Notes: generated by a model from the letters alone, not told the origin. 64,000 nt of DNA from Fusibacter ferrireducens (GCF_015352425.1 NZ_JADKNH010000004.1:268013-332012), one strand, 5' to 3'. Numbered from the stretch's first letter, positions 25,789 to 34,502 are shown. Numbers and translations are program-made.

Positions 25789-28700
25789 ATGGCATCTACT
25801 ACGAGGGAAAAGGGCAACAAAAGCAGTATTGTAAGAATAATCATTTCAAATTTTGATGATCGTCAAATAAAAGAACTCAAGGTCTTGTATCATAAGCAGG
25901 GTGGCGTGGATACAATTCAAATTGATCAAATGGCTTTCGAAAATGAGCACACAGAAGCATTTGGACAGCTTATTTTTAAGACTATAAAAGCCGTTAAACT
26001 AGGTAGCCTTGAAGATAAGGTGATGCATTACAGAACACCCTCACTTGAACTTATAGATGAACCTAATGGTGGTAATGGAATCATCGCTACAAAGTATGCC
26101 TCACATGATCAAGATAGTCAGATACCAGAGCATATCCTTAGAAAGTATAAGATTACGGGCAGTTGGAGATATGTTAGCAATGTAACCGACGATAAAGAAG
26201 ATAATCGACAAAAGGAAATAACTGTATCTTTAGAGGATATCAGAAATATAACCACAGAAGCTGATCGCTTAGGCCGTAGAGAAAAGAAGACATCTACGAG
26301 TAGAGTTCTGCTTTCAAAAGAGACGGTTCAAAGTTATAAGTACGTCCTTTCATCGGATGGAAAAGAAATTGATTCTAGAAACATTTATAAAATGAATCGC
26401 TTTCTTGAATATAGGAGCGGTCTTTTGTTCTACTACACGTTTATCAATCACTTTATGGTTGCGCCAGTGAGAGAGCGATATAATGAAGTGTGGCAGATTG
26501 AAAAGGATTATAAGAATCAAGAGGAAAACATAGATGAAGTAATCGACAAGATTAATGACTACTTGTTTTTAAGGGTCAATGATTTTATTGGCAATCACAA
26601 TCAGTATGTGGATAAATTGAAATTAAAGCTAAAAAATGATGAAGAGGCACTATTAAACCTTAAATATGGCAATGAAAAGAGAGCGCTAGAAGCGCGAATA
26701 AAAAGGCAAAAAGAAAATATGCCGACGGTTATTGAGGATTACAAAAAAGTGGACTTAAGGGTTGATTTGATCAAAATTATAAAGATCTTCTCAGATTTAA
26801 GGCATAAACTCGCACATTTTGAATATGATTATTTTGATCGCTTATTCACAGGGAATGGCAAGGATAATGAAGCTTTGATAGAACTATTAGATTTGAAACT
26901 GTTTAAAGTCATGAATCATTATGTAAAAGTGAAGCAAACTTATACGGCAATGTATCTTGATGGTAATGAAAAATTCCACATTCTGGACGTGACAAAAGAC
27001 TTGAAAAAGACATATGAATTGTATCAAATGATCTGTGAGAGTAAGAATGGCTTTAATGGTTTTATAAATACTTTATTGGTACAAGATGGTATAGAGAACT
27101 CAGCTGTTAAGGCAATTATAGAGAAAGATTACCATGAGCGCATTGATGTTCTTAAAAAGTTAAAAGGGAAAGAAAAAGAGAGTCAGACGTTGGAAGAATG
27201 GCTTCTTGAAAGTGATGGCGAAGTTTATTATCAAGATATTCAGCTTAATCCTAAATATAAATACTTATATAATAAACATAAATCAGCTGTTGAAAGGATG
27301 AATACCCTCTTAGTTCGGCCACGTGATAACAAGATTAAAGCTGAAATCACAGAACAAAATAAAGAAATTAAGTGCCTTAAAGATAAGATGGAATCCATTA
27401 CAAAGAGAAATTCAATGTATCGCCTAGAATATAAATTGCGAATTGCTTTTGGGTATCTTCAAGATGTATTTAGAATGGATATGAGACAATTTAAAAATGA
27501 GTTTAACTTGGATTCTGAGCAATTTCAAGAGAAGTGGGGGCTCATAAATACAGATGAGAATAGAGCAGCCTGTGTTAAAAAATGGCTTGCTGTCAAAGTA
27601 CCTAAAATTTCCAAAGGCAAAAATCAGGAAAGTGAATTTAATTTTGGAACGATAAAGAATCAAATCAATGCAGTTAGAAAATTAGATGAAAATATATTTG
27701 AGTCTAATAACCGCAATGTACTTTTTAAATTGTATGCCTTAATTCATCTGTTTTTACCTAGAGAGATCAAAGGTGATTTTTTAGGATTTGTAAAACATCA
27801 CTACTATGATCTGAAAAATGTAGATTTTCAATTCATTGGCGAAGAAGATAACACACCAGAAACGTCTAAAGATCAATTTTTCCATCACATGCGCTTATTT
27901 GAAAAAGGTGCTCGCCGATATGATCTTTTTCATTATGAAGTAAAGGATATTCTTCAGAGTAAGATCAGTAAAGCGACGGATGCGCCTGTAGATCCGTTTT
28001 ATTACAGAAGGATTGTCAAAAACCTATTGAAAGCTGATTATTTAACAGATGAAGTTATTGATGATATGAAATTAATTGGATTAATCGTTCGTCCGATTAT
28101 GAAAACATATGAAAACATCTTCCATTTGGCAACGCATATTGAATTGAGAGTATTGATTAAGATAGCTCAGGAAAAAGGTCTTAAGTCCGTAGCAGAATCG
28201 ATTGAAGCTGTAAAAGAGGAACAAGAAAGAGTAAGCAAAAATAAGAAAAATGAAATTCATTATAATTTCAACTGTTGCTTGAAATATGCAAAAACTGGTG
28301 ATTTAAGTAAAAAATCATATTATAAAATAAGATCAGGAATTAGAAATACAATACTGCATTTAGACCCTAAAGAATGGTTTGAAAATCAATTTTCTGTTAC
28401 AAATACGGATGAAAATTCATCTGTTCAAAGAGAAGTAATGAATCTATTTCTGATTTCTGAAAGATTAAAACTTGATCAAATTCTTATTGGTGGTGACTCC
28501 TATAATGATTATTTGATGCGATATGATCAAATCCTCTTTTCACTTAAGAAATCAAGTATTCTTTCTAAACCGAAAGGAAAGACCTTGATAGAACAACGTG
28601 AAAATCAACAAGACCGTGATCAAGACAAACGCAAAATAGAAACGATATTAAACTCATACAATGACTTAAAGAAAGCATTCGAACAAGAAGGGTGGGACTT

Positions 28701-29253
28701 GGCATTAAAGAGTGGGGACATAAGTAATTTACCAGAGGCTATCTGTGAATCTAAGATTGATGTTAAGAACGCAAAAGGCAAAACTTTTCCTAAAAGAATT
28801 GGAAGTATGTCCAAAGCTGAGATTATAGATTATGAGTATCAAATTAATCGAACTTTTCAGAGCACTATCTCAGATGAACGAGGTAGATTTCTGCACAAAA
28901 TAAATTTTGAAGTCAAAAGTGAACTCACTCGTATTTTAGATGTAGATCGAGTAATAATGATTAATGTGCATGTCCAGAGTGCTCATAAAGCAAGTGATGG
29001 TGACATTAGAATTTGTAATAATCATAAGCCAACATTAGAACGCTATTTCTTTTTAAATTCAATAAAGTATTTATTAGGAAATAATAAATTGGTATTGATA
29101 AATTTTAATGGGCTTTATGAAAATGAATTAACAGTAATTTATGATTATAAAGATAAAAATCAGGAAGAAATTAGGATTAATGAACGCTCATATGAGATAG
29201 ACACAAATCAGAAGTCGTCTTTTAAAATGCGATATATTAAAGTCGTAGAGTAA
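25789..29253 (+). CDS. cas13c: Type VI-C CRISPR RNA-guided RNase Cas13c
   Basis: A 1154-residue single effector. GGGAGGGG is about 6 nt before ATG 25789; a GTG- or TTG-type extension upstream (to 25723) has no site and would exceed the family N-terminus. Alignment from memory with Fusobacterium Cas13c: shared IIISN-D...IKELKV-Y-KQ---DT near residues 15-40, LRH-L-H (HEPN1, Arg338-His343 in LRHKLAHFEYD), KNGFN-FIN, ITK-NS--RLEYK--IAFG, LKGDFLGFVK-HYYD-KNVDF (here IKGDFLGFVKHHYYDLKNVD). Second HEPN motif: Arg852-His857 in GIRNTILHLD. About 300 residues follow it. Expected role: processes the array transcript and cleaves target RNA, with collateral RNase activity. No cas1/cas2 or WYL accessory is adjacent. 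Confidence 0.93.
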   Translation: MASTTREKGNKSSIVRIIISNFDDRQIKELKVLYHKQGGVDTIQIDQMAFENEHTEAFGQLIFKTIKAVKLGSLEDKVMHYRTPSLELIDEPNGGNGIIATKYASHDQDSQIPEHILRKYKITGSWRYVSNVTDDKEDNRQKEITVSLEDIRNITTEADRLGRREKKTSTSRVLLSKETVQSYKYVLSSDGKEIDSRNIYKMNRFLEYRSGLLFYYTFINHFMVAPVRERYNEVWQIEKDYKNQEENIDEVIDKINDYLFLRVNDFIGNHNQYVDKLKLKLKNDEEALLNLKYGNEKRALEARIKRQKENMPTVIEDYKKVDLRVDLIKIIKIFSDLRHKLAHFEYDYFDRLFTGNGKDNEALIELLDLKLFKVMNHYVKVKQTYTAMYLDGNEKFHILDVTKDLKKTYELYQMICESKNGFNGFINTLLVQDGIENSAVKAIIEKDYHERIDVLKKLKGKEKESQTLEEWLLESDGEVYYQDIQLNPKYKYLYNKHKSAVERMNTLLVRPRDNKIKAEITEQNKEIKCLKDKMESITKRNSMYRLEYKLRIAFGYLQDVFRMDMRQFKNEFNLDSEQFQEKWGLINTDENRAACVKKWLAVKVPKISKGKNQESEFNFGTIKNQINAVRKLDENIFESNNRNVLFKLYALIHLFLPREIKGDFLGFVKHHYYDLKNVDFQFIGEEDNTPETSKDQFFHHMRLFEKGARRYDLFHYEVKDILQSKISKATDAPVDPFYYRRIVKNLLKADYLTDEVIDDMKLIGLIVRPIMKTYENIFHLATHIELRVLIKIAQEKGLKSVAESIEAVKEEQERVSKNKKNEIHYNFNCCLKYAKTGDLSKKSYYKIRSGIRNTILHLDPKEWFENQFSVTNTDENSSVQREVMNLFLISERLKLDQILIGGDSYNDYLMRYDQILFSLKKSSILSKPKGKTLIEQRENQQDRDQDKRKIETILNSYNDLKKAFEQEGWDLALKSGDISNLPEAICESKIDVKNAKGKTFPKRIGSMSKAEIIDYEYQINRTFQSTISDERGRFLHKINFEVKSELTRILDVDRVIMINVHVQSAHKASDGDIRICNNHKPTLERYFFLNSIKYLLGNNKLVLINFNGLYENELTVIYDYKDKNQEEIRINERSYEIDTNQKSSFKMRYIKVVE

Positions 29254-29264
29254 TGATATAAAAG

Positions 29265-29394
29265 TTTGTCGACCTCGAGTAACGTAAAAAGGACTGGGGA
29301 TCGACAAGCTCTGTATGGATTCATTTGACTCACTTTAATATTTAGTGGATTGATGAGACGTGCTAATTCTGTTAAAATGAAGGTGGTCGACAAA
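29265..29394. repeat. Competing TTGTCGA/TCGACAA arms in the CRISPR leader
   Basis: TTTGTCGACC (29265-29274) is the exact reverse complement of GGTCGACAAA (29385-29394); a third TCGACAA lies at 29301-29307 and could pair with the first arm instead. The last copy starts about where transcription from the array promoter should begin. The alternative pairing could terminate cas13c transcription or mark a protein binding site. Confidence 0.5.
29350..29378 (+). promoter_or_regulatory. CRISPR leader promoter
   Basis: TTGATG (29350-29355), 17 nt, TAAAAT (29373-29378). It predicts a transcript starting near 29385, about 55 nt before the first repeat, and running through the array in the same direction as cas13c. 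Confidence 0.7.
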
Positions 29395-29439
29395 ATAAGA
29401 CCCCTTAGCCGTTGAAAATAGGCAACTAGAAATCAACGG

Positions 29440-30397
29440 GACTACACCCTACCATGTAGGGAATGTAACACTTACATTGTTGTTACTAGGTGCGAAGACG
29501 ACAGTGACTACACCCTACCATGTAGGGAATGTAACTAAAATGCATTGTGTCTGCGTATTCGTCTAACAAAAGACTACACCCTACCATGTAGGGAATGTAA
29601 CCAAAATGGAATAAAATAGGTTACAAACAAGTGGGTATAGACTACACCCTACCATGTAGGGAATGTAACGTGGACAAACATAAGAACAGTAAGAATGACA
29701 ATAGAGACTACACCCTACCATGTAGGGAATGTAACCCATCATTAAGCGGTTTTACAACAAGGTTGTGAAGTGACTACACCCTACCATGTAGGGAATGTAA
29801 CAATCATAGCTTGTGGTTGGTCTTACTCTTATATTATAGACTACACCCTACCATGTAGGGAATGTAACGTTTTAATATACCGATCCTTTTCTTCTTGCGT
29901 CATTGACTACACCCTACCATGTAGGGAATGTAACATCTGAGTGGATATCCCGTTTCATCGTACTGTATAAGACTACACCCTACCATGTAGGGAATGTAAC
30001 ATGCAAAATCCATCGATATCAGCAACCATAACTTTCGACTACACCCTACCATGTAGGGAATGTAACTCCATACAAACCACGTTGAGAACAGCAACACCAT
30101 CAGACTACACCCTACCATGTAGGGAATGTAACAAGGATCTAATAAAGTTATTAAGTGATTTTTGAAGAGACTACACCCTACCATGTAGGGAATGTAACCT
30201 AAACACTTTAATCATAGTTCCCACATTTTCTTCGCCGACTACACTCTACCATGTAGGGAATGTAACTCGAATTGAATTCAGCTTCTGTTTTATTGAAAGC
30301 TGACTACACCCTACCATGTAGGGAATGTAACTACTTACTTTCAAGCATCTCTATGGTCTCTTTGCTGGACTACACCCTGCCATCTAGGGAATATACA
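29440..30397 (+). CRISPR. Type VI-C CRISPR array: 15 repeats, 14 spacers
   Basis: Thirty-base repeats start at 29440, 29506, 29572, 29640, 29706, 29772, 29839, 29905, 29971, 30037, 30103, 30169, 30237, 30302 and 30368; spacers are 35-38 nt. The repeat begins GACTACACCC and ends GGGAATGTAAC. CCCTAC and GTAGGG form a 6-bp stem with loop CAT, and TACA pairs with TGTA across an AA bulge, the stem-bulge form of Cas13 direct repeats. Repeat 13 has one change (C to T at 30245), and repeat 15 has several (GCCATC, ATATAC), marking the trailer end at 30397. Leader and promoter are on the cas13c side. Confidence 0.97.
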
Positions 30398-30460
30398 AAA
30401 TACGCACTGATAGCCATTTGATTTTTGAGAACTGCACTTTATCTTATAGAAAAATAACTT

Positions 30461-30497
30461 TTTCATCTCCAAGTTTGGAGGGGAGAAGTTTTTTTGT
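30461..30497 (+). terminator. Putative terminator after the CRISPR array
   Basis: CTCC (30467-30470), loop AAGTTT, GGAG (30477-30480), with outer AACTT/AAGTT pairing and a following TTTTTTTG run. It would end the pre-crRNA about 70 nt past the last repeat. Confidence 0.6.
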
Positions 30498-30608
30498 TTT
30501 AGAATTTGAAAAGAAAATAGTATAATTAGGGAAATAATATGAATTCATGAAATGTAAAAGAGTGGAGTTAAAAAAATGTGCAGAATTTTGAATTAGGAGA
30601 AATACATA

Positions 30609-30689
30609 ATGTCTATATCAAAATATTGGGATTGGACGCAAGTGAATAATAGTGTATGGCGTGAACCTTGTGAAGAAAGCCATTATTAA
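30609..30689 (+). pseudogene. N-terminal remnant of a class I methyltransferase
   Basis: A 26-codon frame with an AGGAG site: MSISKYWDWTQVNNSVWREP then CEESHY and a stop. This resembles the N-terminus of SAM-dependent methyltransferases (KYWDWS-V...W-EPSEES-Y), which normally continue to the DLGCG loop. The rest is gone. Confidence 0.4.
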
Positions 30690-30710
30690 GTGTATTTTTG
30701 AAAAATCCTC

Positions 30711-30742
30711 TTACGTTACCCCTTCCTTGTGACGTAGCGTAA
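30711..30742. promoter_or_regulatory. Dyad operator in front of the MerR-type gene
   Basis: TTACGTTAC (30711-30719) and GTAGCGTAA (30734-30742) are inverted with one mismatch, and TAAGAT (30749 onward) follows as a possible -10. TACG/CGTA dyads of this kind are common in MerR-family promoters. Confidence 0.5.
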
Positions 30743-30774
30743 TGCAGTAAGATGATGCCAAGGAGGTGAAATTT

Positions 30775-31503
30775 ATGTCAAAATATACGACCGGAGAAAT
30801 GGCTAAATTGTGTGATGTTTCGGTTCGGACGGTTCAATTTTATGATACAAAGGAGTTGCTTAAGCCGGCCGAGCTTTCTGAGGGTGGTAGGCGCCTTTAT
30901 TCTGATGATGATCTGCAAAAGCTGCACCTAATTTGTCTGTTGAAGACCTTTGGGCTTTCACTGGACGCCATTAAAGATGTGCTTAATAGTGAAACACCGA
31001 ATAAGGTATTGCTATTGTTACTTGAAGAACAGGCAAGGCAAATTCATGCAGAAATTGAAAAGGGACAAAATCAGATAAAAGCCATTGAAGTTGTCATGAC
31101 AAACTTACGCAACTCAAAAACCATCCAGGTCAATTCAATAAATGACATAGATCACATTATGAATGGCGAGAGAAAACTTAAAAAAACTTACAGGACGATG
31201 CTTGCAGTTGGAATTCCCATGGATATTATTGAAATTGCTACAATTTATATTTGGATTACAAAGGGCATTTGGTGGCCTTTTGCTATTAGCATGGTGATTA
31301 TTATTGCGATAGCGATCCTACTGCTGAAAATGTATTATAAAAATACAGCCTATATTTGTCCAGAATGTGGTGTAAAATTCAAACCCAAATTTAGAGAGTT
31401 TGTATTTTCAAAGCATACGCCAAAGATGAGAAAGCTTACCTGCACAGCGTGCGAGCATAAAGGCTGGTGCGTAGAGACGTATTCGGATGAGGTGCAGAAA
31501 TGA
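30775..31503 (+). CDS. Membrane-bound MerR-family regulator with C-terminal zinc ribbon
   Basis: A 242-residue protein; AAGGAGGTG fits ATG 30775. Residues 1-70 are a MerR winged HTH (YTTGEMAKLCDVSVRTVQFY), then a dimerisation helix (to about 118). Two membrane segments (about 140-160 and 165-185) follow, then a cytoplasmic zinc ribbon (CPECGVKF ... CTACEHKGWC, two Cys pairs) at the C-terminus. MerR proteins with membrane segments are uncommon; the regulator may sense membrane state and act on its own promoter. It overlaps the CPBP protease gene by 4 nt (ATGA), so the two are coupled. Confidence 0.85.
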   Translation: MSKYTTGEMAKLCDVSVRTVQFYDTKELLKPAELSEGGRRLYSDDDLQKLHLICLLKTFGLSLDAIKDVLNSETPNKVLLLLLEEQARQIHAEIEKGQNQIKAIEVVMTNLRNSKTIQVNSINDIDHIMNGERKLKKTYRTMLAVGIPMDIIEIATIYIWITKGIWWPFAISMVIIIAIAILLLKMYYKNTAYICPECGVKFKPKFREFVFSKHTPKMRKLTCTACEHKGWCVETYSDEVQK

Positions 31504-32267
31504 AAAATACACTTAAAAAAGCATTGAAATTTATACTTTGCATCTTACCATTTTCTATAGTTGCAGGCATTTCAGTTGGGTTTTATGAACTGAGCACAGG
31601 GCTTGCCGACGCCATTCAGGTGGAAATGACTCCAACTTACTTTGTGATAATGGTTACAATTCAAACCCTTATATATGCTTTGATATTTGGCTTCATAGGC
31701 TATCTGATTGCAGATAAGACCGGGCTGGTCCGTAAATTCAATTTTTCTAAAAAATCTGTGAAAGTGGCTATTATCTGGGGGAGTGCATGTGGCGTACTCT
31801 TCTTCGTGCTTGATTATTTTATCTTCGCAAAAATGTTGCCGCAGGTTGCACTATATTACAACACTTATCCGTTCTCACCTGAATATCTGATTTCGGAAAT
31901 CACATATGGTGGCGTCGTGGAAGAAATTTTATTGCGATGGTTTTTAATGTCTCTTTTTGCACTGATAGTATGGAAGATATTCGCTCGCAAATATGCGAAG
32001 GCTGAAATACCTGAGTGGGTATTTGTTGTTGCAAATGTGATGGCAGCTTTACTATTTGCATTAGGACACTTGCCGGCAACGCTTATTTTATTTGGAGAAC
32101 TCAGTTTTTTGATCGTTTTCAGGTGCATGTTGCTCAATGGTGTTTTCGGATTGGTTTTTGGATGGCTCTATAGAAAGTTGGGTATACAATATGCCATGAT
32201 TGCACATGCAATGACGCATGTGTGTTGTGATGCACTGCTCTTCATTTATATATATATATTGAGTTAA
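31500..32267 (+). CDS. CPBP-family intramembrane metalloprotease
   Basis: A 255-residue protein with about eight membrane segments. CPBP/Abi motifs: EEILLRWFL (EExxxR) near residue 140, FALGHLP (FxxxH) near residue 185, and HAMTHVCCD near the end. Family members cleave prenylated or membrane peptides or mediate bacteriocin self-immunity. Co-transcribed with the membrane-bound MerR protein, which may control it or be its target. Confidence 0.85.
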   Translation: MKNTLKKALKFILCILPFSIVAGISVGFYELSTGLADAIQVEMTPTYFVIMVTIQTLIYALIFGFIGYLIADKTGLVRKFNFSKKSVKVAIIWGSACGVLFFVLDYFIFAKMLPQVALYYNTYPFSPEYLISEITYGGVVEEILLRWFLMSLFALIVWKIFARKYAKAEIPEWVFVVANVMAALLFALGHLPATLILFGELSFLIVFRCMLLNGVFGLVFGWLYRKLGIQYAMIAHAMTHVCCDALLFIYIYILS

Positions 32268-32285
32268 GGCTAAAAAAGTTGAGAA

Positions 32286-32348
32286 TCCCCCTTTACACTG
32301 TAGTGTCGGTTGTCGGAAGAGCGCAACGATTTATAGAGTAAAGGGGGA
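32286..32348 (+). terminator. Long-loop hairpin after the CPBP gene
   Basis: TCCCCCTTTAC (32286-32296) and GTAAAGGGGGA (32338-32348) pair over 11 bp around 41 nt that contain a possible GTTG/CAAC hairpin. There is no T run. It resembles the element at 2347-2422 in architecture, not in sequence. Confidence 0.45.
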
Positions 32349-32464
32349 ATGCTAACATGGCTTTCGACACTTTGATCCTATCTTAATAATCTTCAGATAC
32401 TGTAATAGAGATGCTCTAATAAAAGTTGTTAGATCAATACGATTTTTATCCTTCCTAATGTGAG

Positions 32465-32536
32465 TTTACCTATAAGGTTAATTTTCGTTGATATTCAAGT
32501 CTGAAAATGGTATAATAAATTAACCTTACAGGTAAA
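32465..32536 (+). promoter_or_regulatory. higBA promoter with two flanking operators
   Basis: TTGATA (32488-32493), 17 nt, TATAAT (32511-32516). Flanking 18-bp sequences are inverted with one mismatch: TTTACCTATAAGGTTAAT (32465-32482) and ATTAACCTTACAGGTAAA (32519-32536). Each contains an ACCT-N3-AGGT palindrome, as expected for antitoxin autorepression. Confidence 0.8.
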
Positions 32537-32547
32537 GAGGTGATGCG

Positions 32548-32847
32548 TTGATCGATGTGAAATACAAGTCTAATAAATTGGAAAGAGTGTGTACAAATTA
32601 CTCTTTTGCTAAAAAAGAATATGGTGATCAAATGGCAATTCTCATCCATCAACGCATAGATCAAATAAGGTCAGCAACTTCTGTAGAAATGCTTGTTCAG
32701 TTTTCTATTGGCAGATGTCATCCGTTGCGTGGAAATAGAAAAGGTGAGTATGCAATGGATTTGGTACAGCCTTATCGAATGATCTTTGAGCAAAAAGATA
32801 AAAAGATTCAAGTCGTTAGAATTATCAAGATAGAGGATTACCACTAG
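32548..32847 (+). CDS. higB: HigB-type RelE-superfamily toxin
   Basis: A 99-residue ribosome-dependent mRNA-cleaving toxin by family. TTG 32548 is the start (MIDVKYKSNKLERVCTNY); the ATG 6 nt earlier meets a stop at once. AAAGAGGTG is upstream. The C-terminal signature RGNRKGEYAMDLVQPYRMIF, then VVRIIKIEDYH, matches HigB proteins. It is followed 25 nt later by the HigA-type gene; the toxin-first order is usual for higBA. Confidence 0.85.
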   Translation: MIDVKYKSNKLERVCTNYSFAKKEYGDQMAILIHQRIDQIRSATSVEMLVQFSIGRCHPLRGNRKGEYAMDLVQPYRMIFEQKDKKIQVVRIIKIEDYH

Positions 32848-32872
32848 AAGAAGTGGCAAGGAGGAATGTTTT

Positions 32873-33925
32873 ATGAGGTATAGCAAGAGTACAATTGCTA
32901 TTCCGCCAGGTGCGACAATACGCGAGCAGATTGAAAATAGAGGCATAAAGCAGAAGGAATTTGCTCTTAGAATGGGTTTGTCGGAAAAGCATGTGAGTAG
33001 ATTAATTAATGGTCAAGTTGAATTAACACAAGACGTTGCATTGAGGTTGGAGTCGGTTTTGGGTGTGCCAGCAACTTTTTGGAGTAATCTTGAAGTTATG
33101 TATCGTGAAAAGTTGGCACGTGTTATTGCAGAAGAGGAGATGGAAAAGGATATAGAGGTGGCAAGATTATTCCCCTATGCGAAGATTGCTACTCTAGGAT
33201 GGGTGGAAAAGACAAGAAATGCTGAAAAAAAAGTGCTTGAGTTACGACGTTTTTTTGAAGTAGCAAAGCTTGAATTACTTGATAATTTAAGAATTCTCGG
33301 GATTGCATATCGAAAAACTGGAGAAAGTGGTATTAGTGATTATAGCCTTGCAGTATGGGCTCAAAAAGCGAGATTAGAGGCTCGAAAATATAATGTTTTG
33401 CCAATAAACATAAGTAAATTGAAAAGTGAAATCCCTAAAATTAGGGAAATGACCACTAAAAAACCAGAGGTGTTCTGTAAAGAATTAGTTGATACTTTAG
33501 CTGAGTGTGGTATTGCACTAATCTTTCTACCACATATCGGAGGTTCCTTTTTACATGGGGCAACTTTTTACGATGGCAAAAAGATCGTAATGGGCTTAAC
33601 TGTAAGAGGCAAGTATGCGGATAAATTTTGGTTTAGTTTATTTCATGAGTTACATCATATTATTTCAGGTCATATTAGCAATGTCGAAGAAACCACACCT
33701 ATAGAAGAAAATGATTCCGATATTTTTGCCCAAGACACACTTATTTCACCAACCGATTTTGATGACTTTGTTAAGACTGGTAATTTCTCAAAAGAATCTA
33801 TATTTTCTTTTGCTAATAAAATAAGTATTTCGCCAGGGATAGTTTTAGGCCGTCTACAAAAGGAAAATTATATTCCATATGATCGTTTTAATGATGTAAA
33901 AGAAAAATATGAAATAGAGTATTAA
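32873..33925 (+). CDS. higA: HigA-type antitoxin fused to an ImmA/IrrE-like metallopeptidase
   Basis: A 350-residue protein; AGGAGG precedes ATG 32873. Residues about 15-80 are an XRE/HigA HTH (GATIREQIENRGIKQKEFAL, then LEVPATFW-type GVPATFWSNLE). Residues about 200-350 are a COG2856 peptidase with HELHH (FHELHHIISGH near 260). The fused length, three times that of a simple HigA, suggests built-in proteolytic control of repression. It should bind the ACCT-N3-AGGT operators and neutralise HigB. Confidence 0.88.
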   Translation: MRYSKSTIAIPPGATIREQIENRGIKQKEFALRMGLSEKHVSRLINGQVELTQDVALRLESVLGVPATFWSNLEVMYREKLARVIAEEEMEKDIEVARLFPYAKIATLGWVEKTRNAEKKVLELRRFFEVAKLELLDNLRILGIAYRKTGESGISDYSLAVWAQKARLEARKYNVLPINISKLKSEIPKIREMTTKKPEVFCKELVDTLAECGIALIFLPHIGGSFLHGATFYDGKKIVMGLTVRGKYADKFWFSLFHELHHIISGHISNVEETTPIEENDSDIFAQDTLISPTDFDDFVKTGNFSKESIFSFANKISISPGIVLGRLQKENYIPYDRFNDVKEKYEIEY

Positions 33926-34064
33926 AGGATTTCATTTCATCCCCAAAATGAGTCTAATGGTTCAGTCTCAGTGTCTGGTAGGCTTTATTTTTGAGGAGAG
34001 AGGACTTTGTAAAATTAGTGTATAATTTTTATCCAGTTTGATGATCAGGAAGGATTTTAATCTA

Positions 34065-34454
34065 ATGAAAGACAAAAGGACAATAAAAGTGATTTTCACC
34101 TTGGTGCTGTTGGTTGCAATTTGCTTTATAGTATTTGGTGCCCGAAAAGAGTATACAACAGATATCATGATAAGAAACAATTCTAATGAGAGTATAAAAA
34201 ATTTGATTGTTTGCTCAAATGACGGCGAAGACTATAAGATTGAATGTATAGAACCACATGCAGCAATTACTTTTAAATATAGTTTGGGCAATTTCAATGA
34301 AAATGCCTTGAACATGAGGCATGTTATCAACGCGGATCGAACAGAAAAGTACAATATATTGGGTTATATAGACCAACCTTATGAATGGATTTCTATTGAT
34401 ATTGATTCTGTTGATGTGTATTCTAATCTTAGTGTTAGGGTGGAAACGCCGTAA
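34065..34454 (+). CDS. Small anchored or secreted protein, unknown
   Basis: A 129-residue protein from ATG 34065 (AGGAAGG about 10 nt upstream); further in-frame starts at 34038-34041 overlap that site. One N-terminal hydrophobic segment (about 8-26, IFTLVLLVAICFIVFG) precedes a probably extracytoplasmic beta-rich domain (DIMIRNNSNESIKNLIVCSN). No known family. Codon use resembles its neighbours. Confidence 0.5.
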   Translation: MKDKRTIKVIFTLVLLVAICFIVFGARKEYTTDIMIRNNSNESIKNLIVCSNDGEDYKIECIEPHAAITFKYSLGNFNENALNMRHVINADRTEKYNILGYIDQPYEWISIDIDSVDVYSNLSVRVETP

Positions 34455-34502
34455 TTGAATCGTCTAGATGTCACAATGATTATTTCGGCGATACTTAATT
34501 GG

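Noticed and set aside
27913-27936. Third R-x4-H match in the effector (RYDLFH, Arg710), and others near the C-terminus (RGRFLH, RICNNH at Arg1074)
   Set aside because: The context does not look like a HEPN helix (no R-N/H-x-x-x-H-F pattern) and the matching region of Cas13c as I recall it lacks the pair at Arg710.
25789-29253. Classification as Cas13a or Cas13d, suggested by the repeat stem and general HEPN layout
   Set aside because: The N-terminal IIISN/IKELKV region and the GDFLGFVK-HYYD-KNVDF region fit Cas13c much better; repeat similarity alone is a weak guide.
29900-30184. Minus-strand 94-residue open frame with CYIPYMVGCS repeats
   Set aside because: It is a translation of the CRISPR repeats and spacers in antisense, not a gene.
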